This document shows, one piece after another, positions 45,093 through 57,315 of a DNA stretch of 64,000 bases. The first letter of the stretch is position 1, and every line of letters begins with the position of its first letter. Position numbers and translations under genes: made by a program. The notes under the pieces are model-generated. The model saw only the letters and a program-made list of their open reading frames with translations. It ran no database searches and was not told the origin of the DNA. Source of the DNA: Adiantum capillus-veneris (Eukaryota > Streptophyta > Polypodiopsida > Polypodiales > Pteridaceae); contig CM043967.1 in the NCBI GenBank assembly GCA_014529385.2, positions 1,495,001 through 1,559,000 on the forward strand. Reading direction: 5' to 3'.

Positions 45093-46283
45093 GAGAGCAA
45101 TGTCAATGTCCACAGATGGGGCTCAATAGCAAACATAGGGATCGACATGCGATGGCATACCACCCTAATCATCAATATCTAGAGAGGTGGAGGCATCCTC
45201 CCTACTCTATTTTTTAGGACAGAGCATGGTAGAACATATCTTGAAATTAGTGGCTCATCAATGTCGACTGCAACACACGCCCGTCTGGATGCCATGAAGC
45301 TGATAGTATAGGAGCTGGACCACAACCAAGCTCCAAAAAATGCCTCCACATCAACAAAGGATCTCCACAAGACATGAAATGAAGGAATGGATCCCCTACA
45401 ATCTTCCTTGCAATGACTCACCTGGAGATGATCTAAGGCTAGAGACCTTTAGAAGATGATGCATCATGAAAGAATCCAAAGACTGCATACCACGGCGAGA
45501 AAATAGGGAGGTGCTGTGTGTCATGAAGCAATTCAGACTCATACCTACTCTATTAACCATAAAGAGGAGAGAGAAATGACATTGCATTGCAAGTGATTGT
45601 ACTAGAGTGAGCAACAAGACAAAATATTAGAATATTGAGCTAGGAACAAGTGTATCACCTCACTACTATAGCTTTGATCATATGGGACATCATCCAAATT
45701 CCTTCCCATTCAAGAGCTAGAGATACTCTAAAAATAATGTGAAACACAACATTATATTTGGCATGAGATAAATATCAAATTAGACCATAATCCTTTCGAA
45801 AACCTCGTGAGAACAAGGATCTTTCTAAGCATACTCAATTTCCTTTGTACATGGAGAAATTTTTCAAAATATACCATAGCGCTTTTAGGGCACCTCACAG
45901 GAGGATTTGGATTGAGACTAGAACATCAACATCATATAACATAGCCCTTCTTCTCTTAGCCCTCTATGTGTCAGTTCTTGGTAAAGTTAATTACGCCTGT
46001 GATTAGTGTATATATTCATTCTATGATAAGATTCTTAATTAAGCATTAGCATTAGCATGTAATTTTAATTTCAAAAGTCACAACCAAGAGGGTCATCAAA
46101 GGCTTACCAGCCTTCACTCCATAATATAACAAATTTGATAGATAAGCTAACATAAAGACAAACTAATATGTCAAATCGAATAATAACATGGTCGAAGGAT
46201 GCCCTTGCCATCCTACCTTTCTTCTATCAATTATTTCATTGCTAGCTTGTAGCTCGTCATTGCTTTGAGCTGAATTGTTTTTT
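45093..46283. other. No gene recognised
   Basis: Minus-strand frames at 45179-45617 are short and unassigned. The remainder is AT-rich without visible structure. Confidence 0.35.
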
Positions 46284-46343
46284 GGAAAAATTACCAAAAT
46301 ACCCAGTACTTTGTGGAAATTCTTGAAATACCCCTCAACTTTC
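46284..46343. repeat. Left arm of an inverted repeat split by the copia element
   Basis: GGAAAAATTACCAAA followed by AAATACCCCTCAACTTTC is complementary, with a gap, to GAAAGTTGAGGGGTATTT and TTTGGTAAT on the far side of the copia element (59397-59440). Confidence 0.6.
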
Positions 46344-46515
46344 TTGCATCATCTTGAGATAAATTTGCCCCAATTTTTGCGCAGTCTAATGCTTATGACA
46401 ATGAAGATCTATCTTTGAGCGTCTTAGAGTAAATTACGCACCAATGAGTCAAAAATAGAGGCATCTCTGTTCAAAAATGATGAACCATTTTTTGTGAAGA
46501 GGCCTCAATGCCATC

Positions 46516-46704
46516 TGTTGGGGTTAAGGCCTATGTACCTTGACCGGTCGCCGAGGTCATAGGCGCCCGCCCACTGTTACCCTATACTTATAGTGAGTAT
46601 ACTATATAGGGGGAGCTGCCACTTCACAGTCTCCCCACCCACATCGTGTGTGTCTCCTTCTCTCTCTCTCACTCTCCGTCTGTGGTGCTCCCCGATCCCC
46701 TTCA
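46516..46704 (+). repeat. Copia 5' LTR, 189 bp
   Basis: TGTTGGGGTTAAGGCC to CCCCTTCA, followed after two bases by the primer site. Confidence 0.95.
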
Positions 46705-46706
46705 AT

Positions 46707-46718
46707 TGGTATCAGAGC
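46707..46718 (+). other. Primer-binding site, initiator tRNA-Met
   Basis: TGGTATCAGAGC, exact match to the usual copia primer site. Confidence 0.95.
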
Positions 46719-46865
46719 TAGGGACGACGGTGTGTGCGTGGTTGCACGCGCAGTCTTAACGGGAGCGATACGAGTGTGCTTGCGGTGTGCGAGCATGCGG
46801 ATCTCGGCTATGGCAGCCTCGACCTCGTAGAGAGGTGAGCTTGCTTTGGGGCTTGGTGAGTCGGG

Positions 46866-48472
46866 TGTAATGGAATTTGCCTATTCAATTTGAGAATAGC
46901 GGAATTTAATGAGAGTACTTTCAAGAAATGATTTTGTGAGCATAGCGGGTAGACATAATTGAAGATAGCAACATAATCATAGCAATTAGTTAACTTGGCA
47001 TAGACAATACTTTTGCAAGAGAGAGAGTTTAGAGAACATGACAACAATTGAGGACCGGATTTATGTGGAGCCGGTCCCCCCTCCAATAGGCATTTGTATT
47101 ATGATTTCTCCCATAAAGAGAGACTTGTTACAATACAGTCTTTGTGTTCCTTGTGACCTAGGTGATGCCATGAAGATGGAAGGCTTCATGCACCACAAAC
47201 ATAACATAAACTTGAAGAAAGCTTTAACTATCCCAAGCCTCAGTCCCAAGACCTCAAACACCTTTGAAGGTGGAGAGAGCTAGCAGGGAATGAGGGTAGG
47301 GAAGAGGAAGAAGAAACATTTCGTAGGAGAAAGAATTAGTTCCTCACTTATCATACTCTTGTTTCTAGCATACATAATAGCATAGTAATGAAGAAGAAGG
47401 ATATGGCAAGATTAAGCATTGAAGCATGGCTCTTGGTTGGATTTGCACTCCATAGCCAAGAGTGTTGGTGTAGGCTCTCAACCTCTACTTGCTTGGAGAG
47501 GGAGCTCTTGCACTTTTCATATCACACAATGAGAGTGCTTGTGAGTGTGTGTGGGTGAGTATACCCCCTAGGCACCCCCCTAGCTTGCTTGGGTCGACCC
47601 CCCCTTGTAGCTCATGCCTGAAGCTCATTGGACCCCTCCAGGCCTAGCCAATTACAAGCAAGAGCCATTACAAGCAACATGGGTAGCCTTGGGACAAGTG
47701 TCCCCCTTTCCCCTTTGAGAGAGAGGACTTGATAAATGCTAAAACAATTAGATAATTCATGTAATTTATCATTGGACCCCTTTGAAGCCTAGCCAATAGG
47801 CTTCAAGCAACACATGAAGGTAACATGGGTAGGGGCCTGACATGTGTCCTTGCTGCCTCTTCAAGTTGGGCTTCCCTTGTGTGTGTGAGTGGGTGTTCTC
47901 TCTCTAGCCCCTAGGAAAAGGGCTCGCCCCCCCTCTTGTAGGAATGCTTTTGACTTTTAGGTGATCAAGCACCTTACTCACCAAGCATGACAAAGCACTT
48001 GAACTAGGGGGTGTTCCCACAAGCATCTCAGGCAAGCTTTTCAAGGCACCTCAAGTACTTTAATCATGCAGCAAGTCAAGCACCTCAAGCATGGAGCCAG
48101 TCAAGCACCTCAAGCATCTTAATCAAGCACCTCAAGCATGAAAAACACCTCAAGCATGACAAGCACCTCGAGCTTGGGCCGGGTTCCCACCTCAAGCTCA
48201 GCCCTAGCTTACTTAAGGTCAAAGGACTTTTACACACATTTATTGGAGGTCTTCAATGAAGCTAACCCTAAGGTCTTATGCTCCATTGGTTAGCCTTGCT
48301 CTTTGATAGACCATCTCCCTTTTGGGCCCCTTTACCATTGGCCCCGTGTTGAGATAGATCTATAAGCACATACCTATATCTTAACACTTGTTCCCGTTTA
48401 TTCTCCCACATTAAGTGATCAATTTAATATGAGAAAATCATTTGGGTTAGTTAGATATTAGATTTTATGACA
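46866..48472 (-). repeat. Nested chromovirus 3' LTR, 1607 bp
   Basis: TGTAATGGAATTTGCC to TTTTATGACA on the plus strand. It is longer than its partner by a 21-bp minisatellite unit and a few bases. Confidence 0.95.
48020..48190 (-). repeat. Minisatellite in the 3' LTR (CAAGCACCTC unit)
   Basis: Repeats of CAAGCACCTCAAGCAT and variants, the complement of the unit in the 38646-40558 LTR. One repeat block more than in the partner LTR (55185-55330). Confidence 0.85.
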
Positions 48473-48490
48473 TTACCTCTCTCTTGAAAT
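48473..48490 (-). other. Polypurine tract of the nested chromovirus
   Basis: The minus strand reads TTTCAAGAGAGAGGTAA immediately before the LTR. Confidence 0.85.
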
Positions 48491-48832
48491 CATAGTCGTC
48501 CTCGACTATGAGGTAGAAAAGATAAAGTCTTAGTCATTAGTCAATCGTACTTAGCGGGTAAAGGATCCCTTTTTACCCTATGACATCTTTCCAAGATGGA
48601 TGACTAATCCATTTGGTGCTTGGGAGACATAGCTGCCGCAAGCATGTCTGCTCTTTAGTCCATTTTATTCTCCCAAAGTAGAGTGACAAATTCTACTTGG
48701 TGTTTGAGAGACGTCGTCATCACAAACATGATTCTAAGCATGCATACTAGTTAAATTTTGTGCACAATTAAAAAGAGGACTAGTCATATAAGACAAAAAC
48801 ATGAGTTATTTAAAAGAAATTTGTACATTTGC

Positions 48833-51800
48833 TTACTCTAATGTAGCATTGTAAGCATTGACAAGGTTCATACTATCCTTAAGTTGTACTCCTTGCATCC
48901 ATTTAGCATCTTCAAAAGGATAACTTTTGAACTTAATAAGATACCGTCGGATAATCTTACCATGTCGTAGTACCTTGTCTTCATGCCGAAGGATAGCTTC
49001 GGGTTGTAGCACCTCTTCTTGGTCTTCAACTTCGGGAGGGTCTTCAATAATTGGTTCAATTGGTGGCTCTCCTTTGTAGGGCTTAAGTAAGCTTACATGA
49101 AAGGCATTGTGTATAAGCCAATGGTTGGGCAACTTGAGTTGATAAGCCGTCTCATTGATAGGCTTCAAGATTTGGAAAGGACCATAGTATCTTTTTGCTA
49201 GTTTAGCATAATACTTTTGATGGCCCGTAGGATTTTTGCCCGTCGTTTGCCTTAATCGAGCCTTAGGAAACTTGAGTAAGACCCAATCATTTTCTTTGAA
49301 CATTAAGGCTCTTCTGTGCTTATCAGCAGCAGCTTTTTGCCTTTGTTGAGAGATGGCTACATCCTCCCTAATCTTTTGAAAAGATTCTTGTAGGTCACGG
49401 CTATACTCATCGACGGCGAAGATTTTCCCATGTACTTTCAGTAGCAAGGGACTTTTAGGTCTTCCTTCTATGATCTCGAAAGGTGCTTTGCCCGTAGAAG
49501 TATGTACAGTATTATTGTAGGCATACTCTACTAGCGGTAAATACTTTTCCCATTGTGAGCGTTGATCTACTTCGGTAACATAAGTCTTGAGTAGATCGAG
49601 TATCATAAGATTGGCTATCTCACTTTTGCCATCCGTTTGTGGGTGATAGGCCGAAGAGAAATTCAATCTTGTTCCTAGATTTTCAAAGAGACCTTTCCAG
49701 AAATTACTGGTCATTCTAGGATCTCTATCTGACACGATGGATGTGGGTAATCCATGGTGTTTGAAAATCTGAGATATGAAGAGAGTTGCCATTTGATGTG
49801 CCTTAATAGTCTTTTTGACAGGAATAAAATGTGCTTGCTTGCTAAACCTGTCGACTATTGTCCATATTCCTGTATTCCCATGGATAGACTTGGGTAATCC
49901 AAAGATGAAATCCATGGATATACTCTCCCATGGTGAATTTGGAATAGGCAATGGTTGGAGTAATCCAGGTTGCTTCCCTCTATCATACTTGGTCTTTTGG
50001 CATACTACACATTTTGAAACATACTCTTGTATGTCCACTTTCATGGTAGGCCAATAGAAATACGTCTCTACTCCTCGGAGAGTAGGTTGAATACCTCTAT
50101 GCCTTGCATATGGAGGAGCATGGGATTCATACATAACCTTCTCACGAAGGGAATGGGTAACACATAGCCTATTTCCGTGAAGAAGATAACCATCCTGCAA
50201 GGTGAATGGTTCCTCTTTCTTCCCCAAAGCAAGGGCTGACATTATGTCTCTAAAGTCAGGGTTAGTAGCATACTCATCTATCATAGAGGATAGATCATTG
50301 TGAGTAGATATAGACACCGCATTAACTTTTGGTCGTCGTGAAAGTGCATCGGCAACTTGATTGTGCTTACCAGCTATGTGAGCAATATGAAAATTAAATT
50401 GCGAAAGAAAATTTGCCCACCTCATTTGTTTGTCAGAAAGCTTGGTTTGCGTCATGAAATACTTGAGACTTTGGTGGTCGGTTCGTAGGATAAATGGAGT
50501 CCCCAATAGGTAGTGCTTCCATGTGTCTAGGGCATGTAGAACAGCTAAAAGCTCTTTCTCATAAATGCCCAAGAATCGTTCATCACCATTGAGCCTTCGG
50601 CTCTCATATGCTATGACATGCCCTTCTTGAAGCAAAACCGCTCCAAGGCAATCACCACAAGCATCACATTGGACCTCAAAGGGCTTTGAGAGATCCGGAA
50701 GCACGAGGACTGGTTGGGAAGTAAGCTTCTCTTTGAGTTTTTCAAAAGCATTTTGCTCCTTAGCAGTCCATACAAACTTAACGTTCTTCTTGGTTAAGTC
50801 GTGTAGTGGTCCTGCCACTTGAGAGAATTTTGCTATGAAGCGTCTATATTATGCACACATACCAATAAAGCTTCTTAGCTCATGTAGATTCCTTGGGTTA
50901 GGCCATGATTTTATTACCTCTAACTTTGATGGATCCATACGAATACCATCGTGAGAGATAATATGGCCTAGATATTGAATCTCTTGAAGGAAGAATTCAC
51001 TTTTCTTTTGGTTGAGAAAAAGTTTGTTCTCCCTCAAGGCTTGAAAAATCACTTGGAGATGTTGCTTATGTTCCTCCAAAGACTTGGAGTAGATGATGAT
51101 ATCGTCAAAGAACACTCCAATGAATTTTCGATATGGTCTAAAAATTTTCTCCATCAAACGATTGAACGTAGCTGGTGCATTAGTCAAGCCAAAAGGCATG
51201 ACTAGATATTCATAAAGACCAAATGTTGTGCGAAACGCGGTCTTTAAGATATCCTCATCCACTATCCTTATTTGATGATAGCCACTCTTAAGGTCAATCC
51301 TACTGAAGTAGGTAGAGCCTTGTAGCTTATCAAACAGATCTTCTACCCGAGGTACGGGAAATCTATTTTTAATAGTGATATGGTTTAGTGCTCGATAGTC
51401 TACACACATACGGTATGTACCATCTTTCTTTTGCACTAAAAGGACTGGAGAACAAAAGGGAGAGGAACTAGGCCTCACCATCCCTTTGTCTACCAGCTCT
51501 TGTACTTGCCTCATGATCTCCTCTTGTTGAGCTTGTGAGACTCGATAAGGAGGTTTGTTAGGCGGTGAGCTTCCTGGAAGGAGCTCAATACAATGGTCAT
51601 CATCCCCTCGTTTTGGAGGTAGGTCCATAGGGATATCATCGATGAACACATCTTGGAATCCTTTTAGAAAAGTAGACAAGTCTAACTCTTCTTGATTCCT
51701 ATCATTTTCATTTGATGAAACATTATTAGCTTTTAGAGACTCTTTGACATAAATCATGTACGCAGAAACTGAGCTCTTCATTGATTTATCAAAAGAAAGA

Positions 51801-53614
51801 GGATTTACAAGTGGAATAGTGCGACCACGCTCACTAGCATCTACATACATGTTCTTTCCCCTGTAGGTGAAGTAAATTCTCCTTTCAGGGAACTTCATGT
51901 TGGCAGCCATGCGATCAAACCATGGTGCCCCTAGGATAACATCCTGATGTTGGAGGGGAGAGATGAAGAAGTCTTCTTTATCGACATAGCTTTGGACATG
52001 AAGCCTCAACTTCCCAATCAAGGGAGTAACGGAGGCTTGTTGTCCCTTGAAAGCTGCATCAGCTGTTACTATATCTCCCATCTCAAAAGCTTGAATGCCC
52101 AACTTGGTGGCCAACTCTATTGATATGAAGTTGAGAGTAGAGCCAGGGTCAAACAAGATGAAGGCATCATGCTCTCGTACCTTTCCCCAAGCATAGGAGA
52201 GTGATGATCCTTTGCAATGAGCATCCTCTTTTGGAGCTTCGATGGTGGAAGCCCTAGGAGTCTCATTGCGAGTATTCTTCTTGGGGCAAGAACGATAGCC
52301 ATGTCCTTGCTCCCCACACTTGAAACACTTATGGTCCTTGCGAAAAGCTTCAAGCTCTTCAGGAGAGAGTTTGTTTTTACCTTTGTAAACTCCCTTCTCC
52401 TTGGACCGATTGTTGTTGTTGTTGTTGGAAGTGCCTTGGGAATTATTTTGAGCATTGGATTTCCCCTTTGCATCATTTTTATCTTTGTTTTCCATGGGCT
52501 TGACATTACGTCTAGCCCCTTGATGGAAATTGATGCGTGAAGCAACCATGGTGTGGTGGATTACTTCGGTAATAGTACCGGGCCGTTGAGAGTTGATATA
52601 TTCGGCCATCTCTTCAGGTAATCCCGCACAGAATTGCTGTCTTTGCTCGGCAAAGTCTATCTTTTGAAAGACAGTAGCTTTGAGATGTAAATCCCAAAAC
52701 TTATCTACATACTTGTTGATAGACTCATGAGAGAGGAGCTTCAAGCCGCGCCATTCGGTAAGAACTTTATCTTTAGTATCGCTTGGAAGAAATTGCTTCA
52801 TGATGGAAACTCGTAGAGTTTTCCATGTCTTTGGGGCTTCTCCATTGCCACGAAGGCTAGCCCACCATTGACGAGCTGATTTTTGGAAGTGCATAGCTAC
52901 ATGGCGTAGCTTGGAGGACTCTGTGAAGCCCTCGTTCCCAAAGGCCGCATCAAATTGCTGGATGAAGGCCAACACTTTGTCGGTAGCACCAAAGGTGCCA
53001 TCGTAGGTGAGAAAAGAGATACTCTTTCCTCCCTCCTTGAACTTCTTTAGCTTTTGTGACCTTCGCCATGCAGGAAATGATTTGCGATGCCCTCCCGTCT
53101 TGTATTCTTTAGGAGAATAGCCATAACTTTCATCGGAAGAGAAGGAAGGTGAAGAAGAAGGAGAAGAGGGTGACCTCTTCCTAGCCCTTTTCTTCCTTTG
53201 TTTCCTCTCTTGCGTTTGAGAGTGATGAGGAGAAGGACTATGGGTTGCTCTTTTCCTCTTGGGAGGAGTAGGCGATCGTCTAGACTGCCTTCTTCGTGGA
53301 GCCACATCTTCAGAAGAACTTAGACTTTCATTGCTTTCTTTCTCTTTGGATTCCTCCTCTCGAATGGGAGAGAGTCTTCTTTTGGGGGTCTCTTCAAGAG
53401 GCCTCCTAAGCTCTCTCTCCTCTTGGAGAGGAAGGGAAATTCCATAGGCACGAAGTTGTTGAGTAACTTCGGCTTGCAAGGTAGGTTTGCCCATAGCTTG
53501 TTGCAACCTAGTCACAAGATAATTCACAAACATGGGAGCATCATCATTAGCACCTTCATGTGCAAAATCAAAGCTATCAATGTTCATTCTACTCTCTTGA
53601 TTATTGTCAGCCAT
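48833..53614 (-). pseudogene. Gag-pol polyprotein of the nested chromovirus, one in-frame stop
   Basis: A single frame of 1594 codons from ATG 53614 to the stop at 48833 is broken only by TAA at about 50849-50851, in the YYRRF motif after RT. The part before it (921 aa) has gag capsid (about 200-365, SARQWWASLR), zinc knuckle CFKCGEQGHGYRSC (430-443), protease loop FDPGSTLNFIS (488-498), and RT (690-900, MPFGLTNAPATF, FFDDIIIYS). The part after it (661 aa) has RNase H (48-160, QCDACGDCLGA, TDHQSL), zinc module H233/H240/C270/C273, integrase D303, D364, E400 (35 residues between the last two), GPF module (about 546) and a chromodomain-like end (about 605-655, RRYLIKFKSYPFEDAKWM). All catalytic residues are present. 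One frame for gag and pol is usual for plant chromoviruses. Confidence 0.95.
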
Positions 53615-54010
53615 GTTAACAAAATTTTATGTATGTACTTAGTGTATGCTTTGGCAATTCAAAACCTTACTTGCCACTCCTCTTAGCCTTTGAAAATCGG
53701 CTCTTAAGTATCTACACCCACGGCTCAAAGTGGTTAATTATAGAGAGTAGAGGAGTAGGTCTAACATAGCAGAGTTGCCAAGGGCTAGCTCCTTTCGGAC
53801 TTCTTATGGCTCAATAATGGTAAAGCCGTAGGCAAGTTTAAAAAGACTCCATTATTAAGTCCAAAGCTCCCGAGGTGTGCACCATCCCCCACATAGTGGG
53901 CTTAACAAAACCGGTATTAGATCCCAGTTCCACTTGCTCTATTATAATTAACAACATCAACCATTTATAGGCTACTTAAGGACCTCTCTTCTTAAGCAAG
54001 AAAAGAGAAA
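53615..54010 (-). other. Leader of the nested chromovirus
   Basis: About 400 bp between the primer site and the gag ATG, without ORFs of note; it matches the 34324-34723 leader of the decayed copy. Confidence 0.8.
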
Positions 54011-54029
54011 CCAAATGCTCGGATACCAA
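54011..54029 (-). other. Primer-binding site, initiator tRNA-Met with one mismatch
   Basis: The minus strand reads TTGGTATCCGAGCATTTGG next to the LTR; the usual sequence has TGGTATCAGAGC. Confidence 0.85.
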
Positions 54030-55612
54030 TGTAATGGAATTTGCCTATTCAATTTGAGAATAGCGGAATTTAATGAGAGTACTTTCAAGAAATGATTTTG
54101 TGAGCATAGCGGGTAGACATAATTGAAGATAGCAACATAATCATAGCAATTAGTTAACTTGGCATAGAAAATACTTTTGCAAGAGAGAGAGTTTAGAGAA
54201 CATGACAACAATTGAGGACCGGATTTATGTGGAGCCGGTCCCCCCTCCAATAGGCATTTGTATTATGATTTCTCCCATAAAGAGAGACTTGTTACAATAC
54301 AGTCTTTGTGTTCCTTGTGACCTAGGTGATGCCATGAAGATGGAAGGCTATGCACCACAAACATAACATAAACTTGAAGAAAGCTTTAACTATCCCAAGC
54401 CTCAGTCCCAAGACCTCAAACACCTTTGAAGGTGGAGAGAGCTAGCAGGGAATGAGGGTAGGGAAGAGGAAGAAGAAACATTTCGTAGGAGAAAGAATTA
54501 GTTCCTCACTTATCATACTCTTGTTGCTAGCATACATAATAGCATAGTAATGAAGAAGAAGGATATGGCAAGCTTAAGCATTGAAGCATGGCTCTTGGTT
54601 GGATTTGCACTCCATAGCCAAGAGTGTTGGTGTAGGCTCTCAACCTCTACTTGCTTGGAGAGGGAGCTCTTGCACTTTGCATATCACACAATGAGAGTGC
54701 TTGTGAGTGTGTGTGGGTGAGTATACCCCCTAGGCACCCCCCTAGCTTGCTTGGGTTGACCCCCCCTTGTAGCTCATGCCTGAAGCTCATTGGACCCCTC
54801 CAGGCCTAGCCAATTACAAGTAAGAGCCATTACAAGCAACATGGGTAGCCTTGGGACAAGTGTCCCCCTTTCCCCTTTGAGAGAGAGGACTTGATAAATG
54901 CTAAAAAAATTAGATAATTCATGTAATTTATCATTGGACCCCTTTGAAGCCTAGCCAATAGGCTTCAAGCAACACATGAAGGTAACATGGGTAGGGGCCT
55001 GACATGTGTCCTTGCTGCCTCTTCAAGTTGGGCTTCCCTTGTGTGTGTGAGTGGGTGTTCTCTCTGTAGCCCCTAGGAAAAGGGCTCGCCCCCCCTCTTG
55101 TAGGAATGCTTTTGACTTTTAGGTGATCAAGCACCTTACTCACCAAGCATGACAAAGCACTTGAACTAGGGGGTGTTCCCACAAGCATCTCAGGCAAGCT
55201 TCTCAAGACACCTCAAGTACTTTAATCATGCAGCAAGTCAAGCACCTCAAGCATGGAGCCAGTCAAGCACCTCAAGCATGAAAAACACCTCAAGCATGAC
55301 AAGCACCTCGAGCTTGGGCCGGGTTCCCACCTCAAGCTCAGCCCTAGCTTACTTAAGGTCAAAGGACTTTTACACACATTTATTGGAGGTCTTCAATGAA
55401 GCTAACCCTAAGGTCTTATGCTCCATTGGTTAGCCTTGCTCTTTGATAGACCATCTCCCTTTTGGGCCCCTTTACCATTGGCCCCGTGTTGAGATAGATC
55501 TATAAGCACATACCTATATCTTAACACTTGTTCCCGTTTATTCTCCCACATTAAGTGATCAATTTAATATGAGAAAATCATTTGGGTTAGTTAGATATTA
55601 GATTTTATGACA
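54030..55612 (-). repeat. Nested chromovirus 5' LTR, 1583 bp
   Basis: Partner of 46866-48472, same ends, minisatellite at 55185-55330. Confidence 0.95.
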
Positions 55613-55617
55613 TCGGG

Positions 55618-57315
55618 CATGAGATATTCTGCATATAGCAAATTGAAAGCTTGAGAGTGAGCAGAGCTTTGGTGCATGAGGAGATCTGTCTACTCTGCAG
55701 AGCTTTGGATAGCTTGAGAACCGATTGAAGCTGCCACGAGCACGGAATCGATGGCCAATCGATTGCAAGCTTAAGCACAGAAATAGCTGGAAAGCTTGGA
55801 CATCGACTAGCAAAAGTCGAGAGCTTGCACAAGGCTCAGAGAAAGATTCAAGGGGGGTCTACAACGACCTGCATCAAATCAAAGCAAGAGCTTCAAATTA
55901 AAAGACGCGCAGGGGGAATTGCTTCAAAATAGAACTGCAGCGCTGGAGGTTTTTTGAAGACCAAATCAAGCAACTTTGTGCACTCTCTGCAAAGGGGTTT
56001 GTGTGTGTAGTGTCCACACACACACACACACACACACACAATCTAGTGTGTGTGTCGCGCTGCTCAGCAGCGTTTGGAAACTTGAAGCCATAAACAGTTT
56101 CGGAGCTTGCAGGAGAGGGTTGTAGGCGTGTTTGCTTGCGGAGAGAGCAATGGAGCTAGCGGACAGCCATACGGTGGCTTACAGATAAGCTTCAGGTGAG
56201 CTCTCAGTTCTGCCCTACTCGCATTCGCAGCAGAGAGACGAAGTACAGGTACAGGGTTTGCACTACAGATTGCTCTAGAAGCCGGGTTGGCATAGAGCCT
56301 GTTTTGTGCTTTGCCAGGCTATGTATGACATTGTGGAGAGCTGTTACGCTCTAGTCTCCTGGATTTCAGTTCCAGAGGTGTTGCAGTGTCTTGTTGACTG
56401 GCTTTGGTATCTTGCTTTGCCACAGGTGTACAGGTGACTTCTCTTCAGATGGTAGATGTACTACAGTGACTCGATTTCATGCATGGAAGTGTCTTGTTAG
56501 CCGGTTTGTGCTCATGTATGTACACTGCGGGAGCTCTTTGTATGCTCAGTGATCTGGCTGAGCTACTCCCAGATTGTTTGCCATAGGATTTGGCATCTTA
56601 TTTCCTTTGTTGTTTTGGGTGTGACTTAGTCCCCATACAAATAAGACTCTGTCCGATTTGTGCCAGGAGTTTTATGCATGTTGTGACAGTGTTCGTAAGG
56701 TATTAGTCATGCATTGACTTGTTGCTTGCGGATAGGTTTTCCGCTTATGCGCTCACAGGTGGTCACTCTGATTGCATTGCTGGCTGGTTTTATGACAGAG
56801 GTTTGTAGCACAGGTTTTGTGCACGCAATTTAATGCACAGATTTGCAGGGATTTGATCATGCATGTTGAGTGCTAATTGATTGCGCATTGGCTCTTGTTG
56901 AGCGGTTGATTGACTTATGGTTATTTTGGGTTAGATAGCCATTTTACGTCGAAATTCTGGCAAAATTTTCCCAGTATTTTGTGACATAATGTGCATGTTT
57001 CTTGCTTAGCTTGGCTTGATTTTGGCACTCAGTTTTTTGGCTTTGAGAGTGTTGGTTACACTCAGAGTTTGCGTGCGGTATTCTCTGCAGGTGGGAGATT
57101 TGTGCATGTGTATGCATCGATACCGCACAATGTGGGCTTGGTGATTAGCTCACATATTGCAGTGTGATACTAGAGCATGCGAGGCTTGTATTGACATTGC
57201 AGGAGCTCTATTTTGGAGTGTGTCTCACAGGTTTTACATTGTGTTTCTGGCCATATTTGTGGACAGTTTCCAGGTGTTGTTGGTGAGGTGATTTTGCTTT
57301 CTAGTTTGCTACATT
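55618..57315 (+). other. Leader of the copia element, right of the insertion
   Basis: GT-rich, without coding signal; together with 46719-46860 it makes a leader of about 1.85 kb. An AC run at about 56014-56041 is flanked by GTGTGTGTAGTG and CTAGTGTGTGTG, so it could form a hairpin. The leader of the copia at 23741 has a similar base composition. Confidence 0.55.

Larger units (their letters stand above)
46861..55617 (-). mobile_element. Young chromovirus (Ty3) inserted in the copia leader
   Basis: TCGGG at 46861-46865 and 55613-55617 is a perfect target duplication. Between them lie LTR (46866-48472), polypurine tract, gag-pol (48833-53614), primer site and LTR (54030-55612), all in minus orientation. 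The two LTRs differ at only about ten positions plus two small indels in 1.6 kb. Full structure and near-identical LTRs show a recent insertion; one nonsense codon interrupts gag-pol. Confidence 0.97.

Noticed and set aside
46602-46830. Overlapping ORFs on both strands near 46.7 kb
   Set aside because: They lie across the copia LTR and primer site; no coding signal.
52117-53307. ORFs of 86-142 codons in other frames of gag
   Set aside because: Shadows of the intact chromovirus gag frame.
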